Source: Aestuariibaculum sediminum (GTDB lineage: Bacteria; Bacteroidota; Bacteroidia; Flavobacteriales; Flavobacteriaceae). Taken from it: 64,000 bases of DNA. The notes below the pieces were generated by a model. That model was given only the letters and a program-made list of their open reading frames with translations. It did not search any database and was not told the DNA's origin. The stretch lies in NCBI RefSeq assembly GCF_014596945.1, contig NZ_JACVXB010000003.1, forward strand, positions 540,432 through 604,431. Direction: 5' to 3'. Each line of letters opens with the position of its first letter. Position 1 is the stretch's first letter. Shown here piece by piece: positions 17,285 through 27,470 of the stretch. Both the position numbers and the translations under genes were made by a program.

Positions 17285-18397
17285 TTAATTTTTAGGCTTT
17301 AAAAGCTTTTCAACTTCGTCAGCTATATCTTTTGTTGCATTAACTAATGCTATCTTTTTTATATTGTCACTAAATTCCTTTTGCTTTTTTGGAGAGGCTA
17401 CTAATTGTGAAAATTTATTCTTAAAATCGACTTCCAGCTCTTCTTCCTTTATAATCATGGCGGCGTTACGCTCTACTACAGCCATGGCATTTTTTGTTTG
17501 ATGATCTTCAGCAACGTTTGGCGAAGGAATAAAAATAACCGGCTTTCCTACAATGCATAGTTCGGAAACAGAACTTGCTCCTGCTCTTGAAATAACAAAA
17601 TCGGCAGCAGCATAGGCAAAATCCATATTATTTAAAAACTCATGCACCTGAACATTTACTGTATTATTGTAAATTTTATATTGCTGATAGTACAGCTTAC
17701 CACACTGCCAAATCAATTGAACATTTTGCGTATCGAAAAAATCAAGTTCTTTTTCAATCAACTCATTAATGCGCCTAGCCCCTAAGCTTCCTCCTATAAC
17801 CAAAAGCGTTAATTTCCCTTCCTTTAAATTGAAAAGCTTTTTAGCCTCTTCGGTTTTAGAATTAACTTCCAGCAAGCCTTGACGTACCGGATTTCCTGTT
17901 TTTATAATTTTATCCTTTGGAAAAAACCGCTCTAAACCATCATAAGCCACACAAATTTTCTGAACATGTTTTGCCAACAGTTTATTAGTAATACCTGGAA
18001 ATGAGTTTTGTTCCTGAATTAAACTTGGCACTCCATTACTTGAAGCCATATATAATAAAGGCCCACTAGCAAACCCGCCAGTACCGATAGCTACATCTGG
18101 TTTAAATGTCTTCACTATGCGCCTCGCGCGATACAAACTACTTATCAATTTAAATGGAAACATTAAATTCTTCATCGTTAATTGACGTTGAATTCCTGAA
18201 ATCCAGAGTCCCTCAATTTTATATCCTGCCTGCGGAATTTTTTCCATCTCCATTCTATCCTTTGCGCCCACAAATAAAAATTCAGCATCATCATAACGAC
18301 GCTTCAATTCATTTGCTATAGCTACCGCAGGGTATATATGACCACCTGTACCTCCTCCGGACAAAACAATTTTATATGTTCTTGATTTTTGACTCAC
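17285..18397 (-). CDS. murG: UDP-GlcNAc transferase MurG (lipid II synthesis)
   Basis: A GT-B fold glycosyltransferase at the inner face of the membrane that adds GlcNAc to lipid I, giving lipid II. The 370 residues carry the lipid-binding [15 protein letters not shown] near the N-terminus (14-28), GTGGFASGP (about 106), and the donor-site [11 protein letters not shown] with [14 protein letters not shown] (about 264-305). Normal length. Sixteen bp downstream of ftsW. Confidence 0.97.
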   Translation of the reverse strand: MSQKSRTYKIVLSGGGTGGHIYPAVAIANELKRRYDDAEFLFVGAKDRMEMEKIPQAGYKIEGLWISGIQRQLTMKNLMFPFKLISSLYRARRIVKTFKPDVAIGTGGFASGPLLYMASSNGVPSLIQEQNSFPGITNKLLAKHVQKICVAYDGLERFFPKDKIIKTGNPVRQGLLEVNSKTEEAKKLFNLKEGKLTLLVIGGSLGARRINELIEKELDFFDTQNVQLIWQCGKLYYQQYKIYNNTVNVQVHEFLNNMDFAYAAADFVISRAGASSVSELCIVGKPVIFIPSPNVAEDHQTKNAMAVVERNAAMIIKEEELEVDFKNKFSQLVASPKKQKEFSDNIKKIALVNATKDIADEVEKLLKPKN

Positions 18398-18413
18398 TTC
18401 TAATTTCTATAAT

Positions 18414-19616
18414 CTATATCGCTTCCGATAAAATCTCTAACGGATTTTCTTCTTCGGTTAATTCTTCTTCTTGCTCTTTTATTTCTTCGCGCTGAGCGCT
18501 TACACTTAATACAATTCCAATAGCTAAACAAGTCATCCAAATAGATGTTCCTCCACTACTAATTAAGGGTAATGTTTGTCCTGTTACAGGAAACAATTCT
18601 ACTGCAACCGCCATATTAATTAATGCCTGAAAAACTATTGGCAAACCTACACCAAGTACGAGTAACTTACCAAAAATAGTATCGGCCTTTTGGGCTACAA
18701 TTACAATTCTAAATAGCAGCCACATGTACATAATCATAATAAACACACCACCCATAGAGCCATATTCTTCTACGATTATGGCGAAAATAAAATCGGATGA
18801 TGATTGTGGTAAAAAATTCTTTTGAATACTCTTCCCAGGACCAACCCCTTGAATACCGCCTGAGGCTATGGCTATTTTAGCTTTTTCAATTTGATAATCG
18901 GCTTCCGTATCTTCGTCATTGGCAAAATTCTCAATTCGACTTATCCAGGTATCCACGCGATTGGGCATTGCTCCCGGAAACGCCTTTGCTACTAACACAA
19001 ACATGGTTAAAGCTAAAACACCTGACCCAATAATTACAGCTAAATAACGTATAGGATAGCCTCCTAAGAACACCAACATTAATACCATTAAAAATATTAT
19101 GGCTGCCGTTGATAAATTAGCAGGCAAAATTAGTGCTAATATTAAAAATACAGGAACCCATAACGGCAATACTGTTTCTTTAAAAGTGACTATTTCATCT
19201 TTTATTTTAGACATATATCGAGCCACATACACTAATAAAACAACTGCTGCGAATGTTGATGTTTGAAAAGACATTCCAACAATAGGTATTTGAATCCATC
19301 TACTCGCATTTGCCCCATCGATGGTTGTTCCCTGAAGCATAGTTATAGTAAGCAACACTAAAACTACAGGGATCATTATAAGCGACAACCCTCTAAAATA
19401 ACGGTAAGGAATTTTATGCACACCATACATAATTACAAAACCTAAAAACAAGTGCACAAAATGTTTAATAAAAAAGGCAAATGTATTCGTACTATCGCCT
19501 TTATAAGCCAAATTACTCGCTGCACTATAAACAGGCAAAAACGACAGAATAGCCAATAATGCTACTATCGCCCAAATTAATTTATCGCCTTTTAAGTTTT
19601 TAAATAGTGCTTGCAC
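18414..19616 (-). CDS. ftsW: Septal peptidoglycan polymerase FtsW
   Basis: A SEDS-family polytopic membrane protein of 400 residues with about ten spans. FtsW is the glycosyltransferase that, with FtsI, builds septal peptidoglycan. Family motifs include the extracellular loop ending GIQGVGPGKSIQKNFLPQSSSDFIFA with its conserved charged residues and the C-terminal TGQTLPLISSGGTS. The acidic tail after about 375 is cytosolic. Confidence 0.96.
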   Translation of the reverse strand: MQALFKNLKGDKLIWAIVALLAILSFLPVYSAASNLAYKGDSTNTFAFFIKHFVHLFLGFVIMYGVHKIPYRYFRGLSLIMIPVVLVLLTITMLQGTTIDGANASRWIQIPIVGMSFQTSTFAAVVLLVYVARYMSKIKDEIVTFKETVLPLWVPVFLILALILPANLSTAAIIFLMVLMLVFLGGYPIRYLAVIIGSGVLALTMFVLVAKAFPGAMPNRVDTWISRIENFANDEDTEADYQIEKAKIAIASGGIQGVGPGKSIQKNFLPQSSSDFIFAIIVEEYGSMGGVFIMIMYMWLLFRIVIVAQKADTIFGKLLVLGVGLPIVFQALINMAVAVELFPVTGQTLPLISSGGTSIWMTCLAIGIVLSVSAQREEIKEQEEELTEEENPLEILSEAI

Positions 19617-19639
19617 TTTTATTTAATTGTATTTAATTT

Positions 19640-20977
19640 TTATAAATTTCTTACTGCATCTTTAAATTGACGTCCACGATCCTCATAATTTTCAAATAAA
19701 TCGAAACTCGCACATGCTGGGGAAAGCAATACATTATCTCCCGATTCTGCCAATTTATAAGCCATTTTTACAGCATCGCTCATACGCTCTGTTTCAACAA
19801 TAGTATCTACCATAGCTCCAAAGGTGTTCAATAACTTTTCATTATCTACACCTAAACAGATAATAGCTTTTACTTTTTCGTTTACAAATGGAAATAACTC
19901 CTCATAATTATTCCCTTTATCAACGCCTCCAACGATCCAAACGGTTGGTGCATCCATACTTTCCAGAGCAAAATATGTTGCATTTACGTTGGTCGCTTTA
20001 GAATCGTTTATGTACTGCACCTTATTAATTTTAAGCACCTGTTCTAACCTATGTTCAACACCTTGAAAGCTTTCTAAGCTTTCGCGGATAGTCTGCTTCC
20101 TAATTTTAAGCAAATGCGCTACGGTTGAGGCCGCCATAGCATTTTTAATATTATGCTTACCTTCTAATGCAAGATTTGTTGTTGGCATATGTATATGGTT
20201 ATTATCTATTGCTATAATCATGTTTTCCTCATCTAAATATGTTCCCTTTTCCATTTTCTTGGTTATTGAAAATGGTAATAATGTCGATTGAACCGGGTGT
20301 TTTTTTAACCATTCTGTAATAACTTCATCGTCCGCATCATATATCAGGTAATCTTCCTTGGTATGATTCTCTGCTATTCTAAATTTTGAAGCAATATAAT
20401 TTTCAAATTTATAATCATATCGATCCAGATGATCTGGCGTTACATTAAGTAAAACGGCAATTTTAGGTTTAAAGGTTTTTATATCGTCTAATTGAAAACT
20501 ACTGATTTCTAAAACGTAATTTTCAAAATCCTTATCTAAAATCTGCTTAGCAAAACTATCGCCTATGTTTCCAGCCAAACCAACATTTAATTCCTGCTTT
20601 AAAATGTAATGCGTTAACGTTGCCGTTGTTGTTTTACCGTTACTCCCAGTAATTCCAACAATAGTTGCTTTCGTAAAATTTGAAGCAAACTCAATTTCTG
20701 AAACTATCGGTATCCCGTTATCACGAATTTGTTTTATCAATGGTGCCGTATCAGGAATCCCAGGACTTTTCATTACGATATTGGCATTTAAAACTTTAGC
20801 TACAGTATGCGCTTCATCTTCCCATTCAATCTCATTATGTATAAGAACCTTTTTATAATTTTCTTTTATTTTTCCTTTATCAGAAACAAAAACCTCATAT
20901 CCCTTTGCTTTTGCTAAAAGCGCTGTTCCAACACCGCTTTCTCCTCCTCCTAAAATCACTATCCTCTGTTTTGTCAT
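19640..20977 (-). CDS. murD: UDP-MurNAc-L-alanine--D-glutamate ligase MurD
   Basis: The 445-residue Mur ligase adds D-Glu. It shows the N-terminal nucleotide fold ILGGGESGVGTALLA, ATP loop GITGSNGKTTTATL (about 108-121), HNIKNAMAA and NDSKATNVNAT motifs. The start codon lies inside the left arm of a REP-like inverted repeat that fills the 44 bp gap to mraY. Confidence 0.97.
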   Translation of the reverse strand: MTKQRIVILGGGESGVGTALLAKAKGYEVFVSDKGKIKENYKKVLIHNEIEWEDEAHTVAKVLNANIVMKSPGIPDTAPLIKQIRDNGIPIVSEIEFASNFTKATIVGITGSNGKTTTATLTHYILKQELNVGLAGNIGDSFAKQILDKDFENYVLEISSFQLDDIKTFKPKIAVLLNVTPDHLDRYDYKFENYIASKFRIAENHTKEDYLIYDADDEVITEWLKKHPVQSTLLPFSITKKMEKGTYLDEENMIIAIDNNHIHMPTTNLALEGKHNIKNAMAASTVAHLLKIRKQTIRESLESFQGVEHRLEQVLKINKVQYINDSKATNVNATYFALESMDAPTVWIVGGVDKGNNYEELFPFVNEKVKAIICLGVDNEKLLNTFGAMVDTIVETERMSDAVKMAYKLAESGDNVLLSPACASFDLFENYEDRGRQFKDAVRNL

Positions 20978-21019
20978 TCCGCTTTCAATTCAAAATATTC
21001 CTGTCTGCACAGGAATGAC
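20973..21019. repeat. REP-like palindrome between murD and mraY
   Basis: Outer arms gtcattcc (20973-20980) and ggaatgac (21012-21019) are perfect inverted repeats, and inside them attcctgt / acaggaat (20997-21004, 21009-21016) forms a tight 8-bp hairpin with a 4-nt loop. Sequences of this gtcattcc...caggaat type occur as dispersed repeats in many flavobacterial chromosomes. The left arm contains the murD start codon. Confidence 0.65.
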
Positions 21020-21021
21020 TT

Positions 21022-22263
21022 TTATCTAATTTTTAAAGTAACAATCGATAAAATTGCTAACAGAATACCTACAATCCAAAAACGAGTTACTATTTTACTC
21101 TCGTGATATCCTGATTTTTGATAATGGTGATGCAACGGTGACATTTTAAAAATACGACGTCCCTCTCCATATTTTTTTCTCGTATATTTAAACCAACTTA
21201 CCTGCATAACCACAGATAAATTTTCGGCTAGAAAAATACCGCACAACACCGGTATTAACCATTCTTTACGTACCGCAATAGCAATTACAGCAATGATTCC
21301 TCCTATTGTTAAACTTCCTGTATCACCCATAAACACTTGGGCCGGAAAAGTGTTATACCATAAAAAACCGATTAATGCACCAACAAACGCAGCAATATAA
21401 ATGGTTATTTCTTCTATACGAGGGATGTACATGATATTTAAATATTCTGAAAACACGATATGCCCCGACACAAAGGCAAAAATCCCAAGTGTTAAAACAA
21501 TAATAGCCGAAGTTCCAGCCGCCAACCCGTCAATACCGTCTGTAAGGTTAGCTCCATTTGAAACTGCAGTTATTATAAAAATGGTCGCTAAAATAAATAC
21601 AATCCAAGCATATTTTTTAAGACTAGGGCTAATCCAGGTAATTAAATCGGCATAATCAAATTCATTTCCTTTTACGAAAGGAATCGTTGTTTTCGTTGAT
21701 TTCTCTTCTCCGTTAAATAATTTTGCTGGCGAAACATTAGAATCTTCTGCAATAATTTCCTGCTGTTGTTCTGCTGATATTTTTTCTTTAATTGTAACGT
21801 CGTTATGAAAGAACAAGGTCGCGCCAACAATTATACCTAACCCAACTTGTCCTAATACTTTAAAACGGCCTTTTAAGCCTTCCTTATCTTGTTTAAATTT
21901 CTTTAAATAATCATCAATAAAACCAATAACACCCATCCAAACAGTGGTTACTATTAACAAAATGATATAAATATTTTCAAGTTTAGCTATTAGCAAAACA
22001 GGTATTAACGTAGCTAGAATTATAATAATTCCCCCCATTGTAGGTGTACCCGCTTTTTCACTTTGACCTTCTAAACCTAAATCTCTAATGGTTTCACCCA
22101 TTTGCTGTTTTTGTAAAAAACGAATAATGCGTTTTCCATAAATAGTAGATATCAGCAAAGACAAAATCATGGCTAAGGCTGCTCTAAAGGTGACAAACCC
22201 AAAAAGAGAAGCTCCAGGAAATTGAAACTGTTGTTCTAAATATTCAAATAAGTAATACAGCAT
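21022..22263 (-). CDS. mraY: Phospho-N-acetylmuramoyl-pentapeptide transferase MraY
   Basis: A ten-span membrane enzyme that moves phospho-MurNAc-pentapeptide to undecaprenyl phosphate (lipid I). Catalytic motifs are GTPTMGGI, the DDYLKK aspartates (about 116-121), [15 protein letters not shown] (about 236-250), and the C-terminal [12 protein letters not shown]. At 413 residues it exceeds the usual 360, through an insert at about 150-205 in the loop after the FHND segment. This insert is typical of Bacteroidota. Confidence 0.97.
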   Translation of the reverse strand: MLYYLFEYLEQQFQFPGASLFGFVTFRAALAMILSLLISTIYGKRIIRFLQKQQMGETIRDLGLEGQSEKAGTPTMGGIIIILATLIPVLLIAKLENIYIILLIVTTVWMGVIGFIDDYLKKFKQDKEGLKGRFKVLGQVGLGIIVGATLFFHNDVTIKEKISAEQQQEIIAEDSNVSPAKLFNGEEKSTKTTIPFVKGNEFDYADLITWISPSLKKYAWIVFILATIFIITAVSNGANLTDGIDGLAAGTSAIIVLTLGIFAFVSGHIVFSEYLNIMYIPRIEEITIYIAAFVGALIGFLWYNTFPAQVFMGDTGSLTIGGIIAVIAIAVRKEWLIPVLCGIFLAENLSVVMQVSWFKYTRKKYGEGRRIFKMSPLHHHYQKSGYHESKIVTRFWIVGILLAILSIVTLKIR

Positions 22264-22275
22264 CTACTAATTAAT

Positions 22276-23739
22276 TTATTTTTTTAATTGTTTTAAAAAA
22301 TCATTCACCATTTTAAAATCGTCAAAATCAAAGCGTTCCCCCTTTATTTCCTGATAGGTTTCATGCCCTTTTCCTGCGATTAAAATTATATCATTTGCGT
22401 GGGCCATTTGGCAAGCCGCTTTTATAGCCTGAGCACGATCGGCTATAGTTAAAATCTTTTTAAAATTTTGAGGCTCCACCCCTTTTTCAATGTCATCTAA
22501 AATGGATTCAGGTTGTTCACTCCTTGGATTATCATTTGTAAAAATTACTTTTGTGCTCAAAGCTGAGGCGATATGTCCCATTTTTGGGCGCTTAGTTTTA
22601 TCTCTGTCTCCACCACAACCCACAACCGTTATAAGCTCTTCGTTTTTGGTTCTAATACTATTAATTGTTTCCAATACGTTTTTAAGAGCATCGGGGGTAT
22701 GTGCGTAGTCCACAATAGCGGTAATTTTTTCTTTAGAAACCACATACTGAAAACGTCCGCTAACACTTTCCAACTCACTAATTAATCGAAGTACCTCAAC
22801 TTTTTCCAAGCCTAACAAGACAGAAGTCGCATATATAGCTAAAACATTATAAGCATTGAAACTACCTATTAGACGAGTCCAAACTTCAGATTCATTAATT
22901 TTTAGCAATAAACCACCAAACTGGTTTTCTAAAATCTGAGCTTTATAATCAGCATAACTTTTTAATGCATACGTAACCTTTTTAGACTTTGTGTTTTGCA
23001 ACATCACCAAGCCGTTTTTATCGTCTATATTAACCAATGCAAAAGCATGCTTAGGCAAATTATCGAAGAATGATTTTTTAACATCACGATATTCGGCAAA
23101 CGTATTATGATAATCTAAATGATCATGCGATAAATTTGTAAACACACCACCTTCAAAATGTAATCCGGTAGTTCGATGTTGATGAATACCATGCGAGCTC
23201 ACTTCCATAAAGCAAAATTCAACACCTTCATCATTCATCAATTTCAAATACTTATTGATGGTTAACGAATCTGGCGTTGTGTGAGTTGCTTTAAACTCTT
23301 TATCATCTACCATAATTTTAACAGTAGACAACAAACCTACTTTATAACCTGCCTTTTTAAACAACTGATACAACAAACTGGTAACCGTTGTCTTACCATT
23401 AGTTCCGGTTACCCCTACTAATTTCAGGTTTTCTGATGGTGTACCGTAATAATTCGATGCCATAACAGCCAAGGCTTTATGAGTATTATCCACCTCAACA
23501 TAAGTAACACCATCTAGCAATTGTTCTGGCATGCTTTCGCAAACTACGGCTACAGCTCCTTGTTTTACCGCCCCATCAATAAACTTATGCCCATCAACAG
23601 CACTGCCTTTAATAGCAACAAAAACGTCTTTGCTTTTAATGTTTCGTGAATTGAAATCAATAGCAGAAACATTTACAGCTGTATTACCTACAACGGCGTT
23701 TATAGTAACTTTATATAATATGTCTTTTAAAGCTATCAT
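22276..23739 (-). CDS. murE: UDP-MurNAc-tripeptide synthetase MurE
   Basis: The 487-residue ligase adds the third stem-peptide residue. ATP loop GVTGTNGKTTVTS (about 110-122), a HTTPDS motif, VDYAHTPDAL, and the amino-acid specificity motif DNPR (in FTNDNPRSEQP, about 407) are present. DNPR is the signature for meso-diaminopimelate rather than lysine, so A1-gamma type peptidoglycan is expected. The start overlaps the ftsI stop by 4 bp (translational coupling). Confidence 0.96.
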   Translation of the reverse strand: MIALKDILYKVTINAVVGNTAVNVSAIDFNSRNIKSKDVFVAIKGSAVDGHKFIDGAVKQGAVAVVCESMPEQLLDGVTYVEVDNTHKALAVMASNYYGTPSENLKLVGVTGTNGKTTVTSLLYQLFKKAGYKVGLLSTVKIMVDDKEFKATHTTPDSLTINKYLKLMNDEGVEFCFMEVSSHGIHQHRTTGLHFEGGVFTNLSHDHLDYHNTFAEYRDVKKSFFDNLPKHAFALVNIDDKNGLVMLQNTKSKKVTYALKSYADYKAQILENQFGGLLLKINESEVWTRLIGSFNAYNVLAIYATSVLLGLEKVEVLRLISELESVSGRFQYVVSKEKITAIVDYAHTPDALKNVLETINSIRTKNEELITVVGCGGDRDKTKRPKMGHIASALSTKVIFTNDNPRSEQPESILDDIEKGVEPQNFKKILTIADRAQAIKAACQMAHANDIILIAGKGHETYQEIKGERFDFDDFKMVNDFLKQLKK

Positions 23740-25742
23740 GAAGCTGTTAAAATGATGGTTTGATTATTCTTTAACTTTATATTCTTATCAATAGACTGGC
23801 TCTTTACTATACCATGCCCTTGTAATTTTACTTTTATATTCACCTGCATATTTTCTAATAATGCAATAGCATCCATAGCTGGCAACCCTATTACATTAGG
23901 CATTATTGTTTTATAGGTTTGTGCTGTTTCATAAAACCCTTTAAACTCTTTTTCCACCGAAGCACGTTTTACCTCAAGCGATTCCACTTCATCAATTATC
24001 GGTGTATCGGTGTGAATTTTTTGCGCAATCCTTTTAAACACGGGCCCCGTAACATCGGCACCGTAATACCCTTTTTTAACACTTGGCTTATGGATAACTA
24101 CAATGCAGGAATACTTAGGGTTATCAGCTGGAAAATAACCTGCGAACGACGAAATATAGCGTCGGTTTTGCTTCCAGTCATCCATCCAGTATTCGGTTTG
24201 TGCCGTTCCCGTTTTACCCGCCATTGAAAAATACGGCGAATATAAGGAACGTCCTGTTCCCCGCTCAACAACATGCTTCAAAATATTTTGAATTTCTTTT
24301 AGCGTTTTTTCTGAACAAATTTTATCACCTTCACCATCTCTATCGAAAGACTCTACAACCTGATCTAACTCTTTCACTTCTCTTATAAATCGAGGCTTAA
24401 CCAAAACACCATTGTTAGCAATAGCATTATAAAAGGTTAAGGTTTGTAATGGTGTTAATTTCAAATTATACCCATAAGCCATTGAAGGTAACGCATTCCG
24501 ACTCCATAGTTTATCACCCGGCTTTGGAATTACAGGTTCTCCCTCACCAATTATGGGCAATCCTAAAGGCTTGTCTAATCCCCAATCCTGAAGATGCTCA
24601 ACAAATTTTTGCGGTTTCTTAGCATACCCATCATCGATAATCGTTGCCAATCCAATATTAGAAGACACCTCTAATGTTCTGGCTACGGAAATTTTCCCGT
24701 GGCCATGAGTATCATAAATACCACGGCGATAAAACTGTTTATACCCCATTTTGGTATCAATTACGGTAGAAGTATCAACCACTTTATCTTCTAAAGCCGC
24801 CATTAAAGCCATCACTTTAAAAGTAGATCCTGGCTCATGCGCTTCACCAACGGCATAATTTAAGCGTTCGGAATACTTCCCATTTTTATTTCTACCTAAA
24901 TTAGAAATCGCACGAATTTCACCGGTTTTAGCTTCCATAACTACCACACAACCATGATCGGCTTCATATTCTTCCAACTGTTTCAATAAAGCGTGATGTG
25001 CGATATCTTGAATATTAACATCTATAGTAGTATACACATCGTAACCATCTTTAGGCTCTATTTCATTAGCATCACTTAAAGGCTTCCATTGCCCTTTTCC
25101 TATTTTTTGCTTTTTGCGTTGCCCATCGGTTCCTCTCAGGTATTTAACACCAAAAGCGCCATCAATACCGGCGCGTGTTACATTTCCATCATCATCAAAA
25201 CGCTCATACCCAATTGAGCGTTGTGCAATAGCCCCCATCGGATGCTCTCGCTTGGTAGTTTGCTCCACAATTAAGCCTCCTTTAAATGCACCAAGTCTTA
25301 ACATTGGAAAATTCCTTAAGCGTATATAATCGCCATAACCGACATTACGCGCTAATAGAAAAAAGCGATTTCGGTTGGCGCGTTCTTTTCGTAATGTTTT
25401 TTGATAATAGGATGATGATCGCCCAGAATATTTTGATAACGAATCGCAAAGTGGAATAAGATATGCTTCAAAAGTTTGATTTGTTGGCGTTAACAAATCT
25501 ATGCGCACATCATATTTAGGAACCGAAGTTGCCAACAAGTTACCATTTACCGAATATACATTACCTCGATTGGCCGGAATTTTAACGTTTTTAATTACAC
25601 GCGTATTCGCTAGAGCGCGGTACTTTTCACCTTGCAAAAACTGAATACTAAACAATTTAAACAGCACAGCAACACCAAAGACGAACATACATCCTGATAT
25701 AAAATACAAGCGGTTTAATATGTTTTTCTCCTTTACTGCCAA
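23736..25742 (-). CDS. ftsI: Division-specific penicillin-binding protein FtsI/PBP3 with a PASTA domain
   Basis: Septal transpeptidase of 668 residues. One N-terminal span (about 13-35), a dimerisation/pedestal region, then the transpeptidase domain with active-site Ser306 in EPGSTFK, SSN at 360-362 and KTGT starting at 510. A PASTA domain closes the protein (about 605-668, beginning MPNVIGLPAMDA). PASTA on FtsI is common in Bacteroidota and Firmicutes, absent in E. coli. Located 6 bp after the ftsL-like gene. Confidence 0.95.
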   Translation of the reverse strand: MAVKEKNILNRLYFISGCMFVFGVAVLFKLFSIQFLQGEKYRALANTRVIKNVKIPANRGNVYSVNGNLLATSVPKYDVRIDLLTPTNQTFEAYLIPLCDSLSKYSGRSSSYYQKTLRKERANRNRFFLLARNVGYGDYIRLRNFPMLRLGAFKGGLIVEQTTKREHPMGAIAQRSIGYERFDDDGNVTRAGIDGAFGVKYLRGTDGQRKKQKIGKGQWKPLSDANEIEPKDGYDVYTTIDVNIQDIAHHALLKQLEEYEADHGCVVVMEAKTGEIRAISNLGRNKNGKYSERLNYAVGEAHEPGSTFKVMALMAALEDKVVDTSTVIDTKMGYKQFYRRGIYDTHGHGKISVARTLEVSSNIGLATIIDDGYAKKPQKFVEHLQDWGLDKPLGLPIIGEGEPVIPKPGDKLWSRNALPSMAYGYNLKLTPLQTLTFYNAIANNGVLVKPRFIREVKELDQVVESFDRDGEGDKICSEKTLKEIQNILKHVVERGTGRSLYSPYFSMAGKTGTAQTEYWMDDWKQNRRYISSFAGYFPADNPKYSCIVVIHKPSVKKGYYGADVTGPVFKRIAQKIHTDTPIIDEVESLEVKRASVEKEFKGFYETAQTYKTIMPNVIGLPAMDAIALLENMQVNIKVKLQGHGIVKSQSIDKNIKLKNNQTIILTAS

Positions 25743-25748
25743 GTGTTA

Positions 25749-26066
25749 TTAATTTTGCGATTTAATTTTTATTTTTTTTGGCGGAATCACAGATGGCGCA
25801 ATCCCTTTATCTCTCATTGCGCTTATTACCGCCGACTCCATTTTAAGTTTCATTAACTTAGAACGACCATCAATAAATGCCGACCGCATTTCGTTAACTT
25901 CATTTTTCAACCGTGCTATTTCATACACCTTTTTATCAGCACTATGCGAACTTGCTATCATAACTATCGCTAATACCGAAATAAAAATGATAATTCTCCA
26001 GTTTTTAAAAGCATCATCGCTAACTAAAAATGTTCCTTTTAATATGGCGTATATATTGCTTTTCAT
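25749..26066 (-). CDS. ftsL: FtsL-like small bitopic division protein
   Basis: 105 residues with one membrane span (about 24-42) followed by a heptad-like coiled-coil stretch (about 45-90: KVYEIARLKNEVNEMRSAF). Sequence similarity to E. coli FtsL is not visible. The call rests on topology, size, the coiled coil and its position between rsmH and ftsI, which is where FtsL sits in most dcw clusters. It directly abuts rsmH with no spacer. Confidence 0.8.
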   Translation of the reverse strand: MKSNIYAILKGTFLVSDDAFKNWRIIIFISVLAIVMIASSHSADKKVYEIARLKNEVNEMRSAFIDGRSKLMKLKMESAVISAMRDKGIAPSVIPPKKIKIKSQN

Positions 26067-26963
26067 TTATACTTTTTCTGCTATTCTTAATTTCGCACTT
26101 CTAGCCCTACTATTTAGCTTTATTTCTTCTTTTGAAGGCACAATTAAGCCTCCAACTTTTTTAAACGGCACTTCAAAGTTCCCAAACATATCGCGCTCTG
26201 GCTCCCCCTCAAACAGACCATTTCTTATAAAACGCTTCACCAAACGATCTTCTAGTGAGTGATATGAAATTAAGCTCAATCTTCCCTTTTCATTTAATAA
26301 TTCAGGCGCTTGCAACAACAATTCCTTAATGACTTCTATTTCCTGATTCACCTCGATTCGTATGGCTTGATAAATTTGTGCCAAAATTTTATTCTCATGT
26401 TTAGGAGACAAAAATTTCTTTAAAGCACTCTTTAATTGATCGCTGGTTACAATTGGCGCCTCTTCGCGTTTTTCAACAATCAACCTGGCCATAGCCGCTG
26501 CCGACCTCAACTCACCATACTGCGACAAAACCGCTCGCAACTTCTCTTCCTCATAATCATTAACAACATGGTAAGCCGACAATTCGTTATTTTGATTCAT
26601 TCGCATATCTAAATCTGCCTCAAAACGTGTAGAAAAACCACGTTCAGCAACATCAAACTGATGCGATGACACTCCAAAATCACCTAAAATCCCATCTACT
26701 TTTCTTACACCATGAAATCTTAAAAAGCGTTTTATGTGCCTGAAATTTTCATTTATTAAGGTAAATCTTGAATCATCAATTTTATTTTCAATTGCATCTA
26801 AATCCTGATCAAAAGCGAATAATTTACCCTTATCACTCAGTCTACTTAAAATTTCTTTACTATGTCCACCTCCGCCAAAAGTGACATCAACATACACCCC
26901 GTCAGGATTAACATTTAATCCATCAACTGTTTCTTTTAACAATACAGGGTTATGATATTCCAT
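26067..26963 (-). CDS. rsmH: 16S rRNA (cytosine-1402-N4) methyltransferase RsmH
   Basis: SAM-dependent methyltransferase for C1402 of 16S rRNA, formerly MraW. The start is placed at 26963, giving the family's usual MEYHNPVLLKE N-terminus. An ATG 12 bp further upstream (26975) is also in frame. Motifs: VDVTFGGGGHSKEIL (SAM binding), GILGDFGVSSHQFD, RGFSTRFEADLDMRM, SYHSLEDRLVKRF. Overlaps the end of mraZ by 14 bp. Confidence 0.96.
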   Translation of the reverse strand: MEYHNPVLLKETVDGLNVNPDGVYVDVTFGGGGHSKEILSRLSDKGKLFAFDQDLDAIENKIDDSRFTLINENFRHIKRFLRFHGVRKVDGILGDFGVSSHQFDVAERGFSTRFEADLDMRMNQNNELSAYHVVNDYEEEKLRAVLSQYGELRSAAAMARLIVEKREEAPIVTSDQLKSALKKFLSPKHENKILAQIYQAIRIEVNQEIEVIKELLLQAPELLNEKGRLSLISYHSLEDRLVKRFIRNGLFEGEPERDMFGNFEVPFKKVGGLIVPSKEEIKLNSRARSAKLRIAEKV

Positions 26964-27420
26964 AGTCTTCTTCATCTTGCCCCATCACTTCTTCAGCTAA
27001 ATCAGCAAAATCATCAGCTGCATCATCAATGGCTTGTTCATACAATTCTTTATCCCATATTTCAACGATATTTATGGCCGAAGCCACAACAATTTCTTTT
27101 GAAATACTAGCAAACACCGTTAAATCTTTTGGAATTAATAGACGACCGTTCGCATCTACTTCTACAATTTTAACACCTGCAGTAAAACGACGAATAAAAT
27201 CGTTATTTTTCTTTTTAAAGCGGTTTAGTTTATTCATTTTTAGCATAAGGCGTTGCCATTCTGCCATAGGATACAATTCTAAACACTTTTGAAATACCGA
27301 CCGACGCAACACAAAACCCTCTTCCAATATAGAAGACAACTGTTTTTTCAACGGCGCAGGCATCATAAGCCTACCCTTGGCGTCTACTTTACAATCGTAT
27401 GTTCCTGTTAATAAGTCCAC
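26950..27420 (-). CDS. mraZ: Transcriptional regulator MraZ
   Basis: A 156-residue protein with two AbrB-like (SpoVT/AbrB fold) repeats: GTYDCKVDAKGRLMMP at about 5-20 and VEVDANGRLLIP at about 85-96. MraZ forms a ring, binds tandem 10-bp repeats ahead of its own gene and modulates the dcw operon. Such repeats are present 51-78 bp upstream here (see 27471-27498). An acidic tail (about 135-156, DDAADDFADLAEEVM) extends beyond the E. coli length. Confidence 0.95.
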   Translation of the reverse strand: MDLLTGTYDCKVDAKGRLMMPAPLKKQLSSILEEGFVLRRSVFQKCLELYPMAEWQRLMLKMNKLNRFKKKNNDFIRRFTAGVKIVEVDANGRLLIPKDLTVFASISKEIVVASAINIVEIWDKELYEQAIDDAADDFADLAEEVMGQDEEDYGIS

Positions 27421-27454
27421 TATAGTTTCTAAAAAGCGTTAACGGTTTGTGTTT

Positions 27455-27462
27455 CAAATATA
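27455..27462 (-). promoter_or_regulatory. -7 element of the dcw/mraZ promoter
   Basis: On the minus strand TATATTTG fits the TAnnTTTG consensus. It lies 35 bp before the mraZ ATG, giving a leader of roughly 28 nt. The MraZ-type repeats begin 8 bp upstream and occupy the -33 region. Confidence 0.65.
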
Positions 27463-27470
27463 TTGAAAAT

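Noticed and set aside
23919..24388. Rightward ORFs of 62-102 residues opposite ftsI
   Set aside because: Antisense to a gene with intact catalytic motifs; no independent support.
13870..27420. Absence of murF, ddl and murB from the dcw cluster as a gene loss
   Set aside because: In Flavobacteriaceae these genes usually lie elsewhere, so their absence here is normal.
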